A stretch of DNA of 64,000 nt from Coptis chinensis (Eukaryota > Streptophyta > Magnoliopsida > Ranunculales > Ranunculaceae), in contig CM027381.1 in the NCBI GenBank assembly GCA_015680905.1, positions 66,019,501 to 66,083,500 of the forward strand. The letters run 5' to 3'. Every line of letters starts with the position of its first letter. Positions within the stretch are counted from its first letter, which is position 1. Positions 1-13,110 of the stretch are shown here, one piece after another. The translations under genes and the position numbers were made by a program. Below the pieces are notes generated by a model. It was not told the origin of the DNA. It saw only the letters and a list, made by a program, of their open reading frames with translations, and searched no databases.

Positions 1-659
1 TGATTCATGAGGATTCTGTCGAAAGAAATCAATCTTGAAAAGCATTTCATCGATCTTGATGGTTGGTAAAATGTTCATGAATAGTTGACAAGTTTAGCCC
101 TTAGAGTCTATAGGATTAAAACGGCAGGCGGAGTTAACTTAAGGCGCTATACGACTAAAATGAAGGAAATACCCTTAGTTTAATTTCCGACACCAACCGT
201 AGGATGGTGGAATGTAATGGGACTTGAAATTGATCCTCGCATTAATGTGATAAGGTTTTCATGAGTGCAACCCCCGAAAAATGACTAACAAATTAAATAT
301 ATTTGGGAGGAATTGAGAATCCCCAGATTACGATAGAGCGATGCAAGATTTAGGGGCTATCGTTCAAGGTTTTCAATAAAGTGAGAGAGGGAGACTATAA
401 CTGTGACCGATTACTTGGTGGTGTGGTAGTGGTATACTAGAAAGAAAGACTTGTTTGTTCTTGGTTATCGGTTAATTCGTTAAGCGTATTTCTTCAGCGA
501 CCTTAATCTCGTAAGGCTAAGACCAATCTTATAACATGACAACACTCAAACAATCGATATGCTAGTATGAACCTCTAACGAAGATGCGAGTGTGGAAGAA
601 AGAGTACCTAAAAGCCTAGCACAACCCGACATGAATAGCGTCTTGTTTACTCATTAGCT
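1..659. other. Unassigned sequence left of the tandem array
   Basis: I see no ORF of useful length, RNA gene or known repeat here. Stop codons are dense in all frames. It may be transposon-derived, but nothing in it is recognisable. Confidence 0.4.
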
Positions 660-3450
660 CAGCGTTGCATTCGGTTTCAATTTCTCATTAATTATTCTTT
701 GAGATTAGTTGATCACGGTTTATATCAAGTTTTCGATTTCTGTTAATTATTATTTGAGATTAGTTCGGTGCAATTGCCCCAAAACATAATTTCATTAGTT
801 ATTCATTAAGGTTAATTAAAAATGCATTTGCATCTAGTTTTTCGATGTTTGGTTAATTAGTCTTTCAGATTAGTTTAATGCATTTGCATCCGTTCTAATC
901 TCTCGTTAATTACTCTTTTGAGATTAGTTCAATACATCGCATCTAGTTTCTGATTTCCGATTAATTGTTTTTCTAGAGTTAGTTCGATGGTTTATAATTT
1001 CTAGTTATTTATGCTTTTGAGTCGGTCGCGATCTTGTTATATCGGCTTCGATTTTTGGATTAACTATTCTTTGAGTTATTTCAATGCATTTGCATTCAAT
1101 TTCTGATTTCCGTTAGTTAATCTCTAATTTTTAGTTTAATTCGGTTGCATCAATTTTGATTTTCGTTAATTATTCTTTGAATTAGTTCAATGTAGTTACA
1201 TCAATTTCCGATTTTATGTTAATTATTTCTTTGAGGTTAGTTCAATCATTTGCATCAAGTTTTACGAATTCCCGTTAAATATTTTTTTGGATTAGTTCAA
1301 TGTAGTTACATCAAATATATATAATTTTACGTTAATTATTCATTTTAAAGTTAGTTGATCTTGATTTAATCCATTTTTTCAATTTTCGTTCATTAGTCTT
1401 TGAGATTAGTTCATTGCATTTGCATCAGTTTCCAATTTTCGTTAATAACTCTTGAAGGTTAGTTCAATACATCTACATCTAGTTTGTGATTATTTATGCT
1501 TTAAAGGTTAGTTTGATGCAATTACATCGGTTTGATTTTCCGTTAACTATTCTTTAAGGTTATTTCAATTCATATTTACATTTAGTTTCTAATTTCCCAC
1601 CAATTATTTTATGAGGAGTTAGTTCAATATAGTTTCATTCGGTTTTATTTTGTGTTAATTATTTTTTTGAGTTTAAGTTCAATACATTTTCGCATCGGTT
1701 TAGTTTCCTTATGAATTATTATTTTGAGGTTTATTAGATGTATTTACATACCGTTTACGATATCATGTTAAATATTTTTAAAGGATTTGCAACCAATTTC
1801 TAATTTTCTGTTAGTTATTCTCGACATTAGTTTAATCAATTTCATCCTAGTTTCGATTTCTAGTTAATTACTTTTTGAGTTTAGTTTATTGCATTTCATA
1901 AAATTTTAGATTTCCATTAATTACTCTTTGAGCTCAATTATGTATTTCAATCAAATTTTTCGATTTCTTTTTAATTATCCAATGTGGTGTATAATACCAA
2001 CCTCTGATCTATCTGTGGTATCATACAAACATGACATAAAAATAAATTATGTTTGATTTACTATGTGGGATCATCAAAGATTATCAATTCCGATTCCGTT
2101 AATTATTCTTTAAATTAAAAGACTCACTATGTGGAATCTGCAAAGATTATCTATGAGCGGGTGTTGTTATATTAATTATTCTAAAAAATATTTGCAAATA
2201 TGCAAAACTATTATATATTAATATTATATTAATCACTCATCAAAAATTTTTATAGCGTTAAAACCTCACTCTCCCATTAAAAAAATAACTCACCTTTGAT
2301 AAAACCCTTCAACTTCATTTTGTTGTTTAATTATAGAAGTTTGATTGAAGTTTTGTGAGATTGCCTAATAAAGCCCCGAAGTTCATATATATTGAAGCTA
2401 CTTGAATAACAAGGAGTTACCAATCATCTGGAAAGAGATAAGATAAACACCATTTTTAAATACAAAACTATACTTATCGGGACATTAGCACAACGTATAA
2501 TCCAACTATGTTTTGAGGTTAGTTCAATGCATTTGCATCTAGTTTCGATTTTCATTATTTATATTTTTGAGGTTGGTTGATGCGGTTGAATCAATTTCGA
2601 ATCCGTTTTTTTTTTTTTTTTAGGTTAGTTCAATCACGGTTTATCTAGTTTCCTATTTCTCATTAATTATTCATTGTAGTTAGTTGAATACATTTGCATC
2701 AATTTCTAATTATTATTCCACTGTTAATTGTTCTTTGAAATCGATTTCAATGCATTTTATAATCTATTTTTTGATTTCAGTTTATTATTATGTGAGATTA
2801 GTTTAATGCATTTTGTATCTGATTTAATTTCTCGTTTATTATTTGGTAAGATTGCATTTATATCTAGTTTAGATTTCACATTAATTATTATTTGAGGAGT
2901 TAGTTCAATGATTTTTGCATCTAATTTCCAATTTCCGATTAATTATTTTCTTGAGGTTAGTTCAATGCATTTGCATCGAATTTATTTTTAAAGATTAGTT
3001 TAGTCTCAGTTATTATCCGGTTTTGATTTCAGTTAATTATTCTTTAAGATTAGTTCCACACATTTGTATCATGTTTCCAATTTTATAATTAATTTTTCTT
3101 TGAGGTTAGTTCAATGTAGTTACATCTAGTTTTAGATTTCCCATTAATTTAATCTTTGTGGTTAGTTCAATGCACTTGCATCCAGTTTCAAATTTTCTAA
3201 CAATTATTTTTTGATATTAGTTTGATGTATTTGCATATAAGTTTGGATTTTCCGTTAATTATTCTTTGAGGTTAGTTTAATGCAGTTGTATCCATATTTC
3301 AATTTTCTATTAATTACTTTTTAAGATTAATTTAATGCTTGTATTTGCATCGAGTTTCCGATTTTCCGTTAAATATTATTTGAGGTTAGTTCGATGCATT
3401 TGCATCCAGTTTTTTGTTCCCATTAATTGTTCTTTGACGTTAGTTTCATT
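660..3450. repeat. Degenerate ~57-bp AT-rich tandem array
   Basis: A motif of the form GTTAATTATTCTTTGAGG, then TTAGTTCAATGCATTTGCAT, then AGTTTC-GATTTTC recurs throughout, spaced roughly 53-60 bp apart (for example units starting near 3254, 3308, 3368 and 3421). Copies differ by many substitutions and small indels, so the array is old. About 40-50 units are implied by length. It is interrupted between about 1976 and 2507 by unlike sequence. An ORF of 110 codons at 3335-3667 runs out of the array and has no protein-like features. Confidence 0.8.
1976..2507. other. Interruption of the 57-bp array
   Basis: This segment lacks the array motif except for a stray unit near 2095. It contains two copies of a word like CTATGTGGGATC followed by CAAAGATTATC (about 2060 and 2125). 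It could be a small insertion or a diverged, unamplified part of the parent repeat. No coding potential is visible. Confidence 0.4.
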
Positions 3451-3667
3451 CAGTATTATATATGTTTTAAAATATTTGTCATTATTATTTTGCCTTTTTT
3501 TTTCATTTTATATTATATATTTTGTGATGTTATTTATTGCATATTTTAATTTTTCACATGTAATTTGTTTTGGTTTGGTATATAATTTATTTAAAAGCGA
3601 GAGCGTCCACTTTAAGCCCGAATCTCGATATTCATTGGGATTATATATATTGTATATTGTGGCCTAA

Positions 3668-4490
3668 ATTGTGATTTTGGAATCCTTAACTATGAATAAA
3701 TATTTAAATCACATTGTGGATGACACATCAAATTGAAAGGGTTTTAGGAAAATCTTTTTCAGTGGAAACTATTGTTTTTAGCAATTTAGTTTTTTTGTCT
3801 CATATTTTTTTTCGTAATTAGCTATATTGTTTAAGAAAAGTTAGAGACTCTGTGAAACTCTAGATGAGATTGTTTTTTCGTAATTAGTTATAGTGTTTAG
3901 GAAAAGTTAGAGACTCTGTAAAACTTTAGATGGGATTGTTTTATTATTTTTATAAGTAGTAATAAAGTTTAGAAAAAACTTGAGTCCCTGCGAGTATTCC
4001 AAAAAATATATTGGTGAGGGTATAACTATAATATATATCTAAGGAATTGGAATATGTAGGTTACTCATTGTACCTGTAATTGTGATTTTTTGAATCCTTA
4101 ACTATGAATAAATGTCTAAATTACACAGTGGATGGCGCATCAAATCAAAAGGGTTTTAGGAAAATCGTTTTTAGTGGAAATTATTATTTTTAGCAATTTA
4201 GTTTTTTGTCTTCTATTTTTTTTTTCGTAATTAGTTATATTGTTTATGAAAAGTTGGAGATTCTGTGAAACTCTAGATGGGATTGTTTTTTTTTTGGTAA
4301 TTTGCTATAGTGTTTAGGAAAAGTTGTAGAATCTGTGAAACTCTAGATGAGATTGTTTCCTTATTTATATCATACTTTTTTATATTTAGTAATAGAGTTT
4401 AGGAAAAACTGGAGTCTCTGTAAGGGTATAACTATAATATAAATCTAAAGATAAAGATAAATATTTGTTTCCTATTTTATCTCCTACTTT
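3668..4490 (+). repeat. ~410-bp direct duplication with inner 60-75-bp repeats
   Basis: The segment starting near 3670 (GTGATTTTGGAATCCTTAAC) is repeated from about 4080, with the same order of words: ATGAATAAAT, GGGTTTTAGGAAAATC, AGCAATTTAGTTTTTT. Within each copy a shorter motif (GTAATTAG, then TTTAGGAAAAGTT, then CTCTAGATG) occurs twice. No ORF is conserved between copies, so this looks like non-coding duplicated sequence. Confidence 0.7.
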
Positions 4491-6242
4491 TTCTTAATTA
4501 GCCATGACACGTGGACACTTTAGAAACGCTTCCTCAATTGAAGAGGGTAGAGCTATAATATATATATAAAGACAAAACGCAGATACGCTCAGTTTGAAGG
4601 CAATGCTTATATTTATCTGGAAATGTGTTTTGAGATGGAAGAGGTATTTGGGCTTGTGATAATGGATTTAAAAGATGAATATTGAGATCAATGCCTATTG
4701 TAAGTAACCAACCATATGAAGATCCCAACATCTTGTTCCTTGAGCTTTAAATGGTTTGAAATTGAAAAGCTTTTGGTAGGCATATAGAAAAATTGTTTTG
4801 CATCACCACTATTATCAATATTGTGGTTCTCTCTTTTTGTAATGAAGATATTTTGTAATGATACTAATCATGTCTTCCGGTAACTTTCGGACCAAATCCT
4901 AATCATAATTATCAATTCTGACTTATTTAAATTGAAGTCCTTCCTCCTTAGAATGAAATTGGTTCTGTGATTCAATCCCTTGGACAACGAATTGTTAAGC
5001 TCATTCAAATTGTTGTTAGAGAAGAAGGAATAGAGAATATAACATTTTGAGTGCGGGGTGTTGAATATATACAACTTTCAAACTTAACCCGAATCGATTA
5101 GAAAATGAATCGGACTTATAATCCGAATTCGGTTTCAAGCAGCGTGTAGACAAGACAAAGCGAGAATCGGTGGTCGAGATCAACTTAAAACTTAAAAAGA
5201 GATGGGCTTCAGGATGTGGGCCCGGTAAATACCGGTTCACGGGGGTTAGGATCACAAATACACACCTTAAAGAGCATCTCGATGGAGTGTGTACTTTTCT
5301 GACTCCACATAGAAGCCATTAGGATTTTAAACCCCCAACTCCACACCACTAATCAAGATGTAAATTTAAGCATTGAGAATCACTTGATGGAAAAAATTTA
5401 CAAGAAATTTGCTACTTCAAGACCTTGCACCCGATTCATTACATACACCTCAAGCACCTCAATTCAACAAAACGGCTCCTCTTGTAATTTAATTAAATGA
5501 TTAGTATAGTAATCTAAAATTGTGTGTCTTATTGAATTGAGTATGTTGAACATGTATTCTCAAATTGAGTAGTCTGAACAATATCGAACTTGAAATCGAT
5601 AAAGTCTATAAAAGTAACCCATTTTTTGTTCTCCTTGATTTTAAAGAATTAAATGAAGAACCATACTTCAATTTAAAGCACACGGGTGTGCAACATTATC
5701 TTCACAAGTTTCCACACATGGTGATGCTATTCAATGTTGTGAAATTGAATTAAAATAAGTGTGAAAAAAAAAAAAGGAGGAATTCATAGTAGAAGAAAGG
5801 AAGAACATCAAACAATAACCCCAAATTTTGATGTTGTAGGTTGAATTTTTTGCTTGACTAATTTTTGGTGATGGAATTTATTTCACTTTTTTGGCGTTGC
5901 TTCCCTTGATTGACCATGTTGAAAAGTGGTAGTGAAGGAGAATGATTGATGGAGGAGGAGGAGAGAATGAACAAAGCGTGAAATATGATGGTGTATGTTT
6001 TGTTTTGTTTCTCACCGCGTCATTTTAAGTAAGAAGTGGCGTCCGTGGGTTTAACAATGTGGAAACACGGAAAGGAATTTCCCACTTCTTTTACAAGTTG
6101 TTAGTTGTTGTATATACTAGGTTAACCCATTACCTACTGGCATTGCTTATGAGGTGATTATTATATTGAATGGAGGTGATTATTATGTTTTAAAGACATG
6201 TACATCTTGTGATCCAATGTGCAAATGAAGTTTTAGCTCGAT
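4491..6242. other. Gene-free interval left of the Athila-like element
   Basis: Several ORFs of 60-80 codons occur on both strands, but none has recognisable motifs or conserved-looking composition. Around 5275 the sequence AAAGAGCATCTCGATGGAG resembles the GAGCATCTCCA-type words often seen in plant MITE and PIF/Harbinger-related repeats, but I could not find the partner end. A short tandem pair, AGGTGATTATTAT, lies at about 6150-6190. Confidence 0.4.
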
Positions 6243-7693
6243 TGATAAAGCACCCAAAAGTGTATTATGAAACCCCGTTGAGACATATAAATTTGGTTAA
6301 TTATGTGTTTAATAATCATGAAATAAATATGTTTTCATACTTTTGTAGGTATTTGCGGTAAACATGGAAATATTGGTTAAACCTGCAATAAAGCATGAGG
6401 AGCAGTATATATGAATTCCCCAAATCCACCGCGAAGCATCAAACTTCCAAAGCTCCTACCTCTTGAACCCGGGGACTCGAATCGACAAAGAGAGCTGCTT
6501 TCGGACAATCGGGCGATGAACCTACCCATAATAGGCGGAAAGTTGTAAAACCCAAAATACCCGGACCGCCAACTGGTGCACATGGACCCACTATCTGGGG
6601 CCACAAGATTGGATGAGTCATCAATCATGGAGCATGTCAAGACAAAAATAATAAATTATTGGTGCAAAGTTGACACCTTGCATGTAATAAATTAGATTAG
6701 GTGTTAATAGTGAAAAAAAATGCAAAGGTGTCACTTTGTTTTAATGTGGTGGATAAAAAATGAATTAATGTGGTTTGATGATTCCGTGGGAGGAAATGAG
6801 ATTTCTCTCAAATGGAGAAGAAATTAGACAAGGGTGGGGGGGACACTCCATTTTACTCCTTGACTTATTTTCCTTACATGGCATTATTTTAGTTCCTTAG
6901 TAAAAAAATCATAAGTTAGTTTTTAGTTTTTATAAGAAAGCTTGTAATAGTTTTAATGGAGGAAACACTTGTTTTCTTCTAGAAAATAAATAGAAGTGAG
7001 TTTGATTGTTTATCTTCTTCCTTTTCTCTCTTTTCTTTGTTTCTCTAGTTTAAATTCCTTGTCTCCGAGGATCATGAGCTAACTTCCCTTTTGGGGAGTT
7101 AATCCAACTCATGTGAGGGAAAAACAATTGTTGTTGGTTTGGTAGGTTTTTAGGAAGAACAACTAACTCTACATCCTATCCCAAAATGATAGTTGGTGTA
7201 GTGTCTAGTTAGGAATCAAGCAATGAGCTTAGAGATAAGTCATTGCTTGGTTTCACTTGCTAGCATGTATGAGCTCTTTAGTGAGCCATACATGCTAGGG
7301 ATCAAATCTTTTTTTCCATTAGGGACTTGTCTATGAGTCTAGGAAGAATCAATAAACCTTTTCAAATCAATAAACTAAATGTTAGTTTCACATGAGGAGG
7401 ATTAACTCTCCACCTTTTTCTTAGTAATTTGTATTTTGTTTAAGTGCATGATTTCAAACTTTAATGTTTTTCTAAATGTTGTGTAGGAAAGAAAACCTAG
7501 CATTAGTATTATAACCTTACTCCTTAGTTCCCTTTATTGTAACAACCAATTTGTAGTTGTCTAGACTTTTAGGTTGGTTCGAATCCTTATTCGACTCTAC
7601 GAAATCGAAGATCGTGAGTAAAGGACCTTGAGTTGCTTTTGCATCAATTTAGAGAGTTCAAACCTCTAAGTAGTAGTAAAGAAGCATATATCA
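6243..7693 (+). repeat. Left LTR of the Athila-like element
   Basis: The repeat begins TGATAAAGCACCC and ends with TATATCA. It aligns over its whole length with 22456-23909. Differences are mostly 1-4 nt indels and changes involving CAG/CTG, for example AGGAGCAGTATAT here against GAGGAAGTATAT in the other copy. Weak ORFs on the minus strand (6377-6640) are chance. Confidence 0.9.
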
Positions 7694-9520
7694 AATGAAT
7701 ACGCTGCTGTTCTAAAGCCATAGAACGTGTTCTGGTCGGAAGTTGCAAAGGGGAACCCCCATTCTCTTCTTTTTCTTTCCTTTTCTTTCGTTCTTACGTT
7801 TTTTTGTTAAATTTTCAGATTTTTGCCTCGCATGATAGACACGATTAAGCTCACAAATTTTTTAGTTCCACTTCCGGTACCAAAAGTTAGGATTTGGGAA
7901 TGTACAATTCTCTGAGGAGATTATAAGACTTCCAAAAAAATGAACTCATTTGTGGATTACTTGACGCGGCGTCTTGTCGTCTTGTAGTGTGTGTATTCAG
8001 CGTGCACCGAGTGTGACCAGCGTTAGCCCGAGTCAAATTGCTTGTTTGTTGCTCCTGTTCAACCACCGGTATCTCTGATCTACCTTGATCCATTTCGGGG
8101 CCCTAAATATCTGGCCATACCTGAAAAATTCGATAATCCTTTGGGATTAATCGGCGTCGGCAATTTAAAGCGTTTGTTTTGTTCAAGGGTGGAAAAGCGG
8201 GAAGCTCTGGTTCCAAAATTTTTCATATTATTGTAATTTTTTTTTTTGTTTTTTTCTGCATGTATGTCATGTATATAGTATTAGGAAAAATTTATGGATT
8301 ATTATTTAAGTTTTAGCCTAGAATTATGCATGAATCAAGTTAAGTACACGGTAAATATTTATATCACGATTACCGGGACATGAATTGCATATTAATGTAT
8401 ATTTACATATTAATGGTACTTGTTTTGCATGGGTATATGTCTTTCTCATTATAAATGTTTCTTGTTACATGTTTAATATTTCTCTACATATCATTACCGC
8501 GGTATTGTCTAATAAATCGATTTTGTCAAGAAAGAGGAGAACATTCCAACGAGGGTTAAAATCTTAGTTGGGTAAGTTGTTTTAAACCCTACGGGGGTAA
8601 AAGCTGCTCTCTATATGACATTAGCAATCTCAATGAGTATTGTCGAAATCGAATTATTATGCAATACAAAAGTCGTATTTTAGTTTATGTATAATACCTT
8701 GCATGTTTAGTTTTGTCATTTTTATCTGCATTATGTATACTATATCCATGCTTATGTATTTAGATCATTATGAGTGATTCAAATTTGCATTTATTCTTGT
8801 TGATATACGTTTCACGTAATATCGATTTACAAATTAAGCGTACATATCATATTATTCTTGATGTATATTTGCACTGCATTATGGAAATATTTATCGATGA
8901 CACAAGCTTGCCTATTAGGTATAGCTATCATTATGAGTAGAATATCTTCACATGCTCTGCACCTAGTATTGTATGAGTAGATCGTATTTGCATGTTTGTA
9001 TTTTTCACCCTTGCATAAATCTTTAAAAAAAAAAATAAAATAAAAAAATAATTAATAAATAAATTTAAATTAAAAAATTAATACCGCCTTTGCATAAATT
9101 TTAATTCCATAAATCTTAATCATATTCGATGGTGTCTAGGAAACTTGAAGATTGAGGGGTTACTTAATTAGAACCGTGCTTGCGCGAAAAGCTCTCTCAT
9201 CTCTCTTGTGACACGGTTGTTGGTTTATGCACCGCGTATTCTAGCTTCATTTGCTTTCGTTAGCGGCGGCTTAGGCATATGTTGTTAAACTCTAATGCTT
9301 AAGATAATAATAAAATTCGAGTCCTACTAAATTCCTTACGTAAAGTTAGATCTAATTTTATGCTTGCATGAGATTAAGGTCTGGTTCCACTAAAGAAATT
9401 GAACATACCTATCGTCGAAAAAATCACGATAAGCAATTCGTAAGTTCTCACCTAAAATTGTTCTTCTTACGCTAATTACCTTCATCACAATCGCCCATTA
9501 AGCCATCAACTTACGTCATT
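7694..9520. other. Leader region of the Athila-like element
   Basis: This is the stretch between the left LTR and gag. It holds no convincing gene. A 64-codon ORF at 8042-8236 and a low-complexity A/T tract near 9029-9080 are the only marked features. Primer-binding sites normally lie at its left end, but no tRNA-complementary word is apparent. Confidence 0.5.
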
Positions 9521-11160
9521 ATGGCCGGCGATCCTCCACCAGAGAGAGAAGCCCTCTCGGACTTCTATCTTTGCATTCTGGGGAAGGACCTTCTTCACTG
9601 CATCAAACTTGAGGACATTGTCGGTGATTTTTAATTATCCCAAAAGCGTTTTCAGTTTGTTACCTATATATCATGGTTTGGAGCACGAAAAACCTTACAA
9701 TCATCTTAAGTGAAAAGCAACAAGTGGCAACAACATTTCACCATCCAGTGATCTCTAAGGAACAACTCTTTTGCTTGATTGTTTCCATTCACTTTAGCGG
9801 AAAAAGCGTCAATCGGCTAGCGGGACAACACCCGCGTCCATAGATACATGGAATAAACTAGTTCAAGCTTTCATGCTTCAATTTTACACTCGAAGAAAAC
9901 AAAAGCGAAATGCTTGAGAAAATTCAATTCTTTTCGTCAAAATCCTCATGAATCCTTTCTGGAAGCATGGAGTCGTTTTCTTGATCTTTTGTTAGAATGT
10001 CCTCATCACCAACTAGGACAAAGTTGTCCTTGTTAGTTCATTCTTTAATGGTCTTCGATCATCAAAAAAACTCTTGATATAATGAGCGGCGGTTGCTTCA
10101 TGGACAAAGAAGCTACTAAAGCTTATACTTTTCTTGAAAAACAAAAGCGAAAAAAAGGTACACCTTTGGGGTAACAGCGAGTCGTCTAGGTCATCAAAGG
10201 AATGTTACAAAAGGCCACATCTATTTTTTAGTAAAACCGATCGAAATAAAAAATTTGATAGAATCCCTAACTAAAAAAGTAGATGCCCTTGCGGTTCAAG
10301 TAAGCGATCAACTACCAAAACCCGTCATGAGCGTTGACACGCCCTTGTGTCCTTTGTCTTAGTCGACCATCGATGCATATTGTCCCTTGTTATATGCTTC
10401 CCCTACTCAACAATCGGAGGAGGCATGTGCATTCAACATTCCCGATGCACGTGGAGACAACATCCGAATTTAAACGGCCAAAATAACCAACAAATGGGGG
10501 CTCCTCGGGGTTTAAGCTAATCCGCTGTTAGACCTACCAACAATTTTATTCCATACCGCCAAAGGAAATAATCAACAATACCAACAAGGTCAATTTCAAA
10601 ATAATTCCAATGCTAACTATCAAACCAACCCATGCCTTGTTCCAGCTAATCCGGATCCCAACTATAATCAACAACTTCTAAAATAATCGTGAACTACTAC
10701 ACTTTGCACAACCTGCGCAACCCGTTTGAATGGGACAAATGAGGACTTTCTTAGCTTACATGAACCAATAGTCTCAAATTTTAGCGTCTATCCAACAATC
10801 ACTTCAACAATTGAAACAAGAAAAAGTCGAGAAAAAGCGTGTTTCCTGCAAAGGAGTTTCAAACCCTAAACCGGCAAACCACGACCTTTGAACTCACCAA
10901 TGCCCACGGTACAAGCACCCCCAACCAAGGTGAGGTGCATGCAATCACTACTCTACGATCTGGAAAAACTGTAGACAATCAAATCATTATGCGGATGATC
11001 AACCAAAGGAAAAAGGGTTCCAAGAATCTATTTCTAATAATGAACCTCTGGGAGATTCCCCGGATTCAACAAAGTCAACACCTCGAATGTAGGAAACAAG
11101 CAAGTAGACCCTTTGCCAAATTCATACCCTAAGGCACCGTTTTCTGCCGCGGCAGCAAAG
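9521..11160 (+). pseudogene. gag remnant of the Athila-like element
   Basis: An ATG at 9521 opens a reading frame that soon breaks. Fragments in shifting frames match the capsid part of Athila/Tat gag: a stretch near 9920-10010 reads RQNPHESFLEAW followed by RFLDLLLECPHHQL, the family's conserved ESLYEAWERFKDLLRRCPHH region. Around 10900-10980 the peptide TTLRSGKTVDN corresponds to the common 'TTRSGK' word before protease. Gag would form the virus-like particle that packages element RNA. At least five frameshifts or stops are needed to explain the reading, so no full product can be made from this copy as written. Confidence 0.75.
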
Positions 11161-11276
11161 AATAAACTGATGAGAATTTTCTTTGAAATTGAGAGACTTT
11201 TCAAAATTTAACAATCAACTTACCTTTTCTCGATGCCTTAAAACTATTACCAAAACATGCAAAATTTCTGAAAGAT

Positions 11277-11680
11277 ATGTGCACCACAAAAGAACTAATG
11301 TTCCTCGACAAAGCGTTCCTCAGCGAACGGTTTCCCTCCATCACGAACCACAATGGTATAGTAAAATACAAGGACCACGGTAGACCAGCGGTTCCATGCA
11401 CCTTAGGTGACAAATACCGCGACTCTTGCACTTTACTAGACCTAGGAGCTAGTGTGAACTTACTTCCATATTATTTATTTAAACAACTAGGTCTTCATGA
11501 GCTCAAACCTACCACCATGACTCTACCGGTTAGCCGATCGTTCCATAAAGTATCCAAAGGAATTGTGGAAAACGTCCTTGTAAAAGTCAAGATTTCTTCT
11601 ATCCTGTAGACTTTGTTATTTTGGATCTGAAGTTGCATGTGATTCCATTCCTATCATCTTAGGGCGTCCGTTCCTTGCCA
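11277..11680 (+). pseudogene. Retropepsin-like protease remnant
   Basis: The 110-codon frame at 11277-11609 reads through a retropepsin-type core: SCTLLDLGASVNLLPYYLF contains the active-site region, where the usual D(L/S)GAS motif is kept as DLGAS. It continues with the family word GIVENVLVKV. The aspartic protease would process the gag-pol polyprotein. The frame ends at 11609, and the next expected residues (PVDFVILD-like) are in another frame just downstream, pointing to a frameshift. The upstream part overlaps the gag-protease linker. Confidence 0.8.
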
Positions 11681-12239
11681 CTTGCTAATGCTCTTATTAA
11701 GCTGTAGAGATGGTTCCATGACCATGTCCCCGGAAATCTTTTAGGTCGAGGTGAATGTGTTCAAGTTGATGAAACAACTTCGAGCGACATTGATGGTGAG
11801 GTCAGCGGGGTTGACAACATTCCATAAAGAGTATTTCACAAACTCTTTTTCACGAAGATGAAGTGTACCAATTTCTTTCCTTTAGCGAATCGAGTTTGAG
11901 GGCGATGATTATACACAAGAAGTAAATGAGTTATTAGAGTCGATTACCATTATTTGACCCTACAACCGGTGATGTCAAGTAACTTGGATGATCATCAATC
12001 TGTTTCTTGCATGGATGATGACCTTCCTCAAGAATCTTTAATACCCTCCACCCCCCCTGATTTAAAACCTCTTCGCCCGAATTAAAATCGTCTGACTTGA
12101 TGCGATGGTGCGTCACCCGGTTATTATTTCTTCACAATTGGTAGCGTCCCGGGGAAGCTCGTTTAATTAATGTCATTCAACAACATCGTTACGCTATTGG
12201 ATGGTCCCTCGATGACATTAAAGGCATTGAACCTAATGT

Positions 12240-13110
12240 GTGCACCCATCAGCATACACTTGGAAGAAAATGCTAAGGCATCGCGTGAACCACGTTAAGC
12301 CTAAACCCTACCATGAAAGATGTGGTCGAGGAGGAAGTGTTAAAATTACTAGATCGCGGGTATTATTTACCTATCTCGATAGTGTTTGGGTGAGTCTGTA
12401 CCGCGTGGTTCCAAAGAAATCTGGCATTACGGTTGTGCGAAATGATAAAGATGAATGCATTTCCATCGTATCGATAAAATGGCGAATATGCATTGACTAT
12501 CACAAACTTAATGCCGTCACTCGTAAGGATCACTTTCCACTTCCATTCATCGATCGGATGCTTTCGAGCGTTTAGCCGGTCATGCCTATTACTGTTTTCT
12601 TGATGGTTATTCAGGTTATTTTCAGATAGTCATAGACCCTGCTGATCAAGAAAAGACAACGTTCACCTGTCCATTTGGTACATTTGCATATAGACGAATG
12701 CCATTCGGCCTTTGCAATGCACAGTACTCAATATTTTGCATGCTTCATATTTTTCGATGATATGGTTGAGCGGTTTATGGAAGTATTCATGGGCGACTTC
12801 TCAATTTATGGAGATTCTTTTCGATAGTTGTCTATCAAATCTTGAAAAGGTCTTTACGTTGTGAAGAAAAAACCTTGTTCTTAATTGGGAAAAATGCCAT
12901 TTCATGGTTACTAAAGGAATAGTTTTAGGACACATCGTTTCAAAGGGCCGGAATCGAAGTCGACAAAGCTAAGATAGAAAAATTGCTTCACTTCCTATGC
13001 AAAAACAGTTCTAGACATTCGGCGCATTCTTAGGACCGCGGGGTTTCTATAGGAGATTTATTCAAGATTTCTCAAAGGTTGCTAGACCTTTAACCAATCT
13101 CTGCTTAAAG
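12240..13110 (+). pseudogene. Reverse transcriptase remnant (Athila-like)
   Basis: The frame at 12240-12575 carries VVPKKSGITVVRNDKDE, WRICIDYHKLNAVTRKDHF and PLPFIDRML, the N-terminal fingers of gypsy reverse transcriptase. Past a stop, other frames continue with YCFLDGYSGYFQI, TFTCPFGTFAYRRMPFGLCNA and, near 12790, the region of the catalytic YxDD box (here read as FMGDF, with the surrounding frame broken). Near 12880-12960 LNWEKCHFMVTKGIVLGHIV follows. The order is intact, but many indels interrupt it. Together with RNase H it would copy element RNA to DNA. Confidence 0.85.

Noticed and set aside
3335..3667. 110-codon hydrophobic ORF
   Set aside because: Half lies in the 57-bp tandem array; composition is that of AT-rich DNA, with no motif.
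5016..5255. 79-codon minus-strand ORF and its neighbours at 4534-5074
   Set aside because: No homology-like features, and overlapping ORFs in other frames are equally long.
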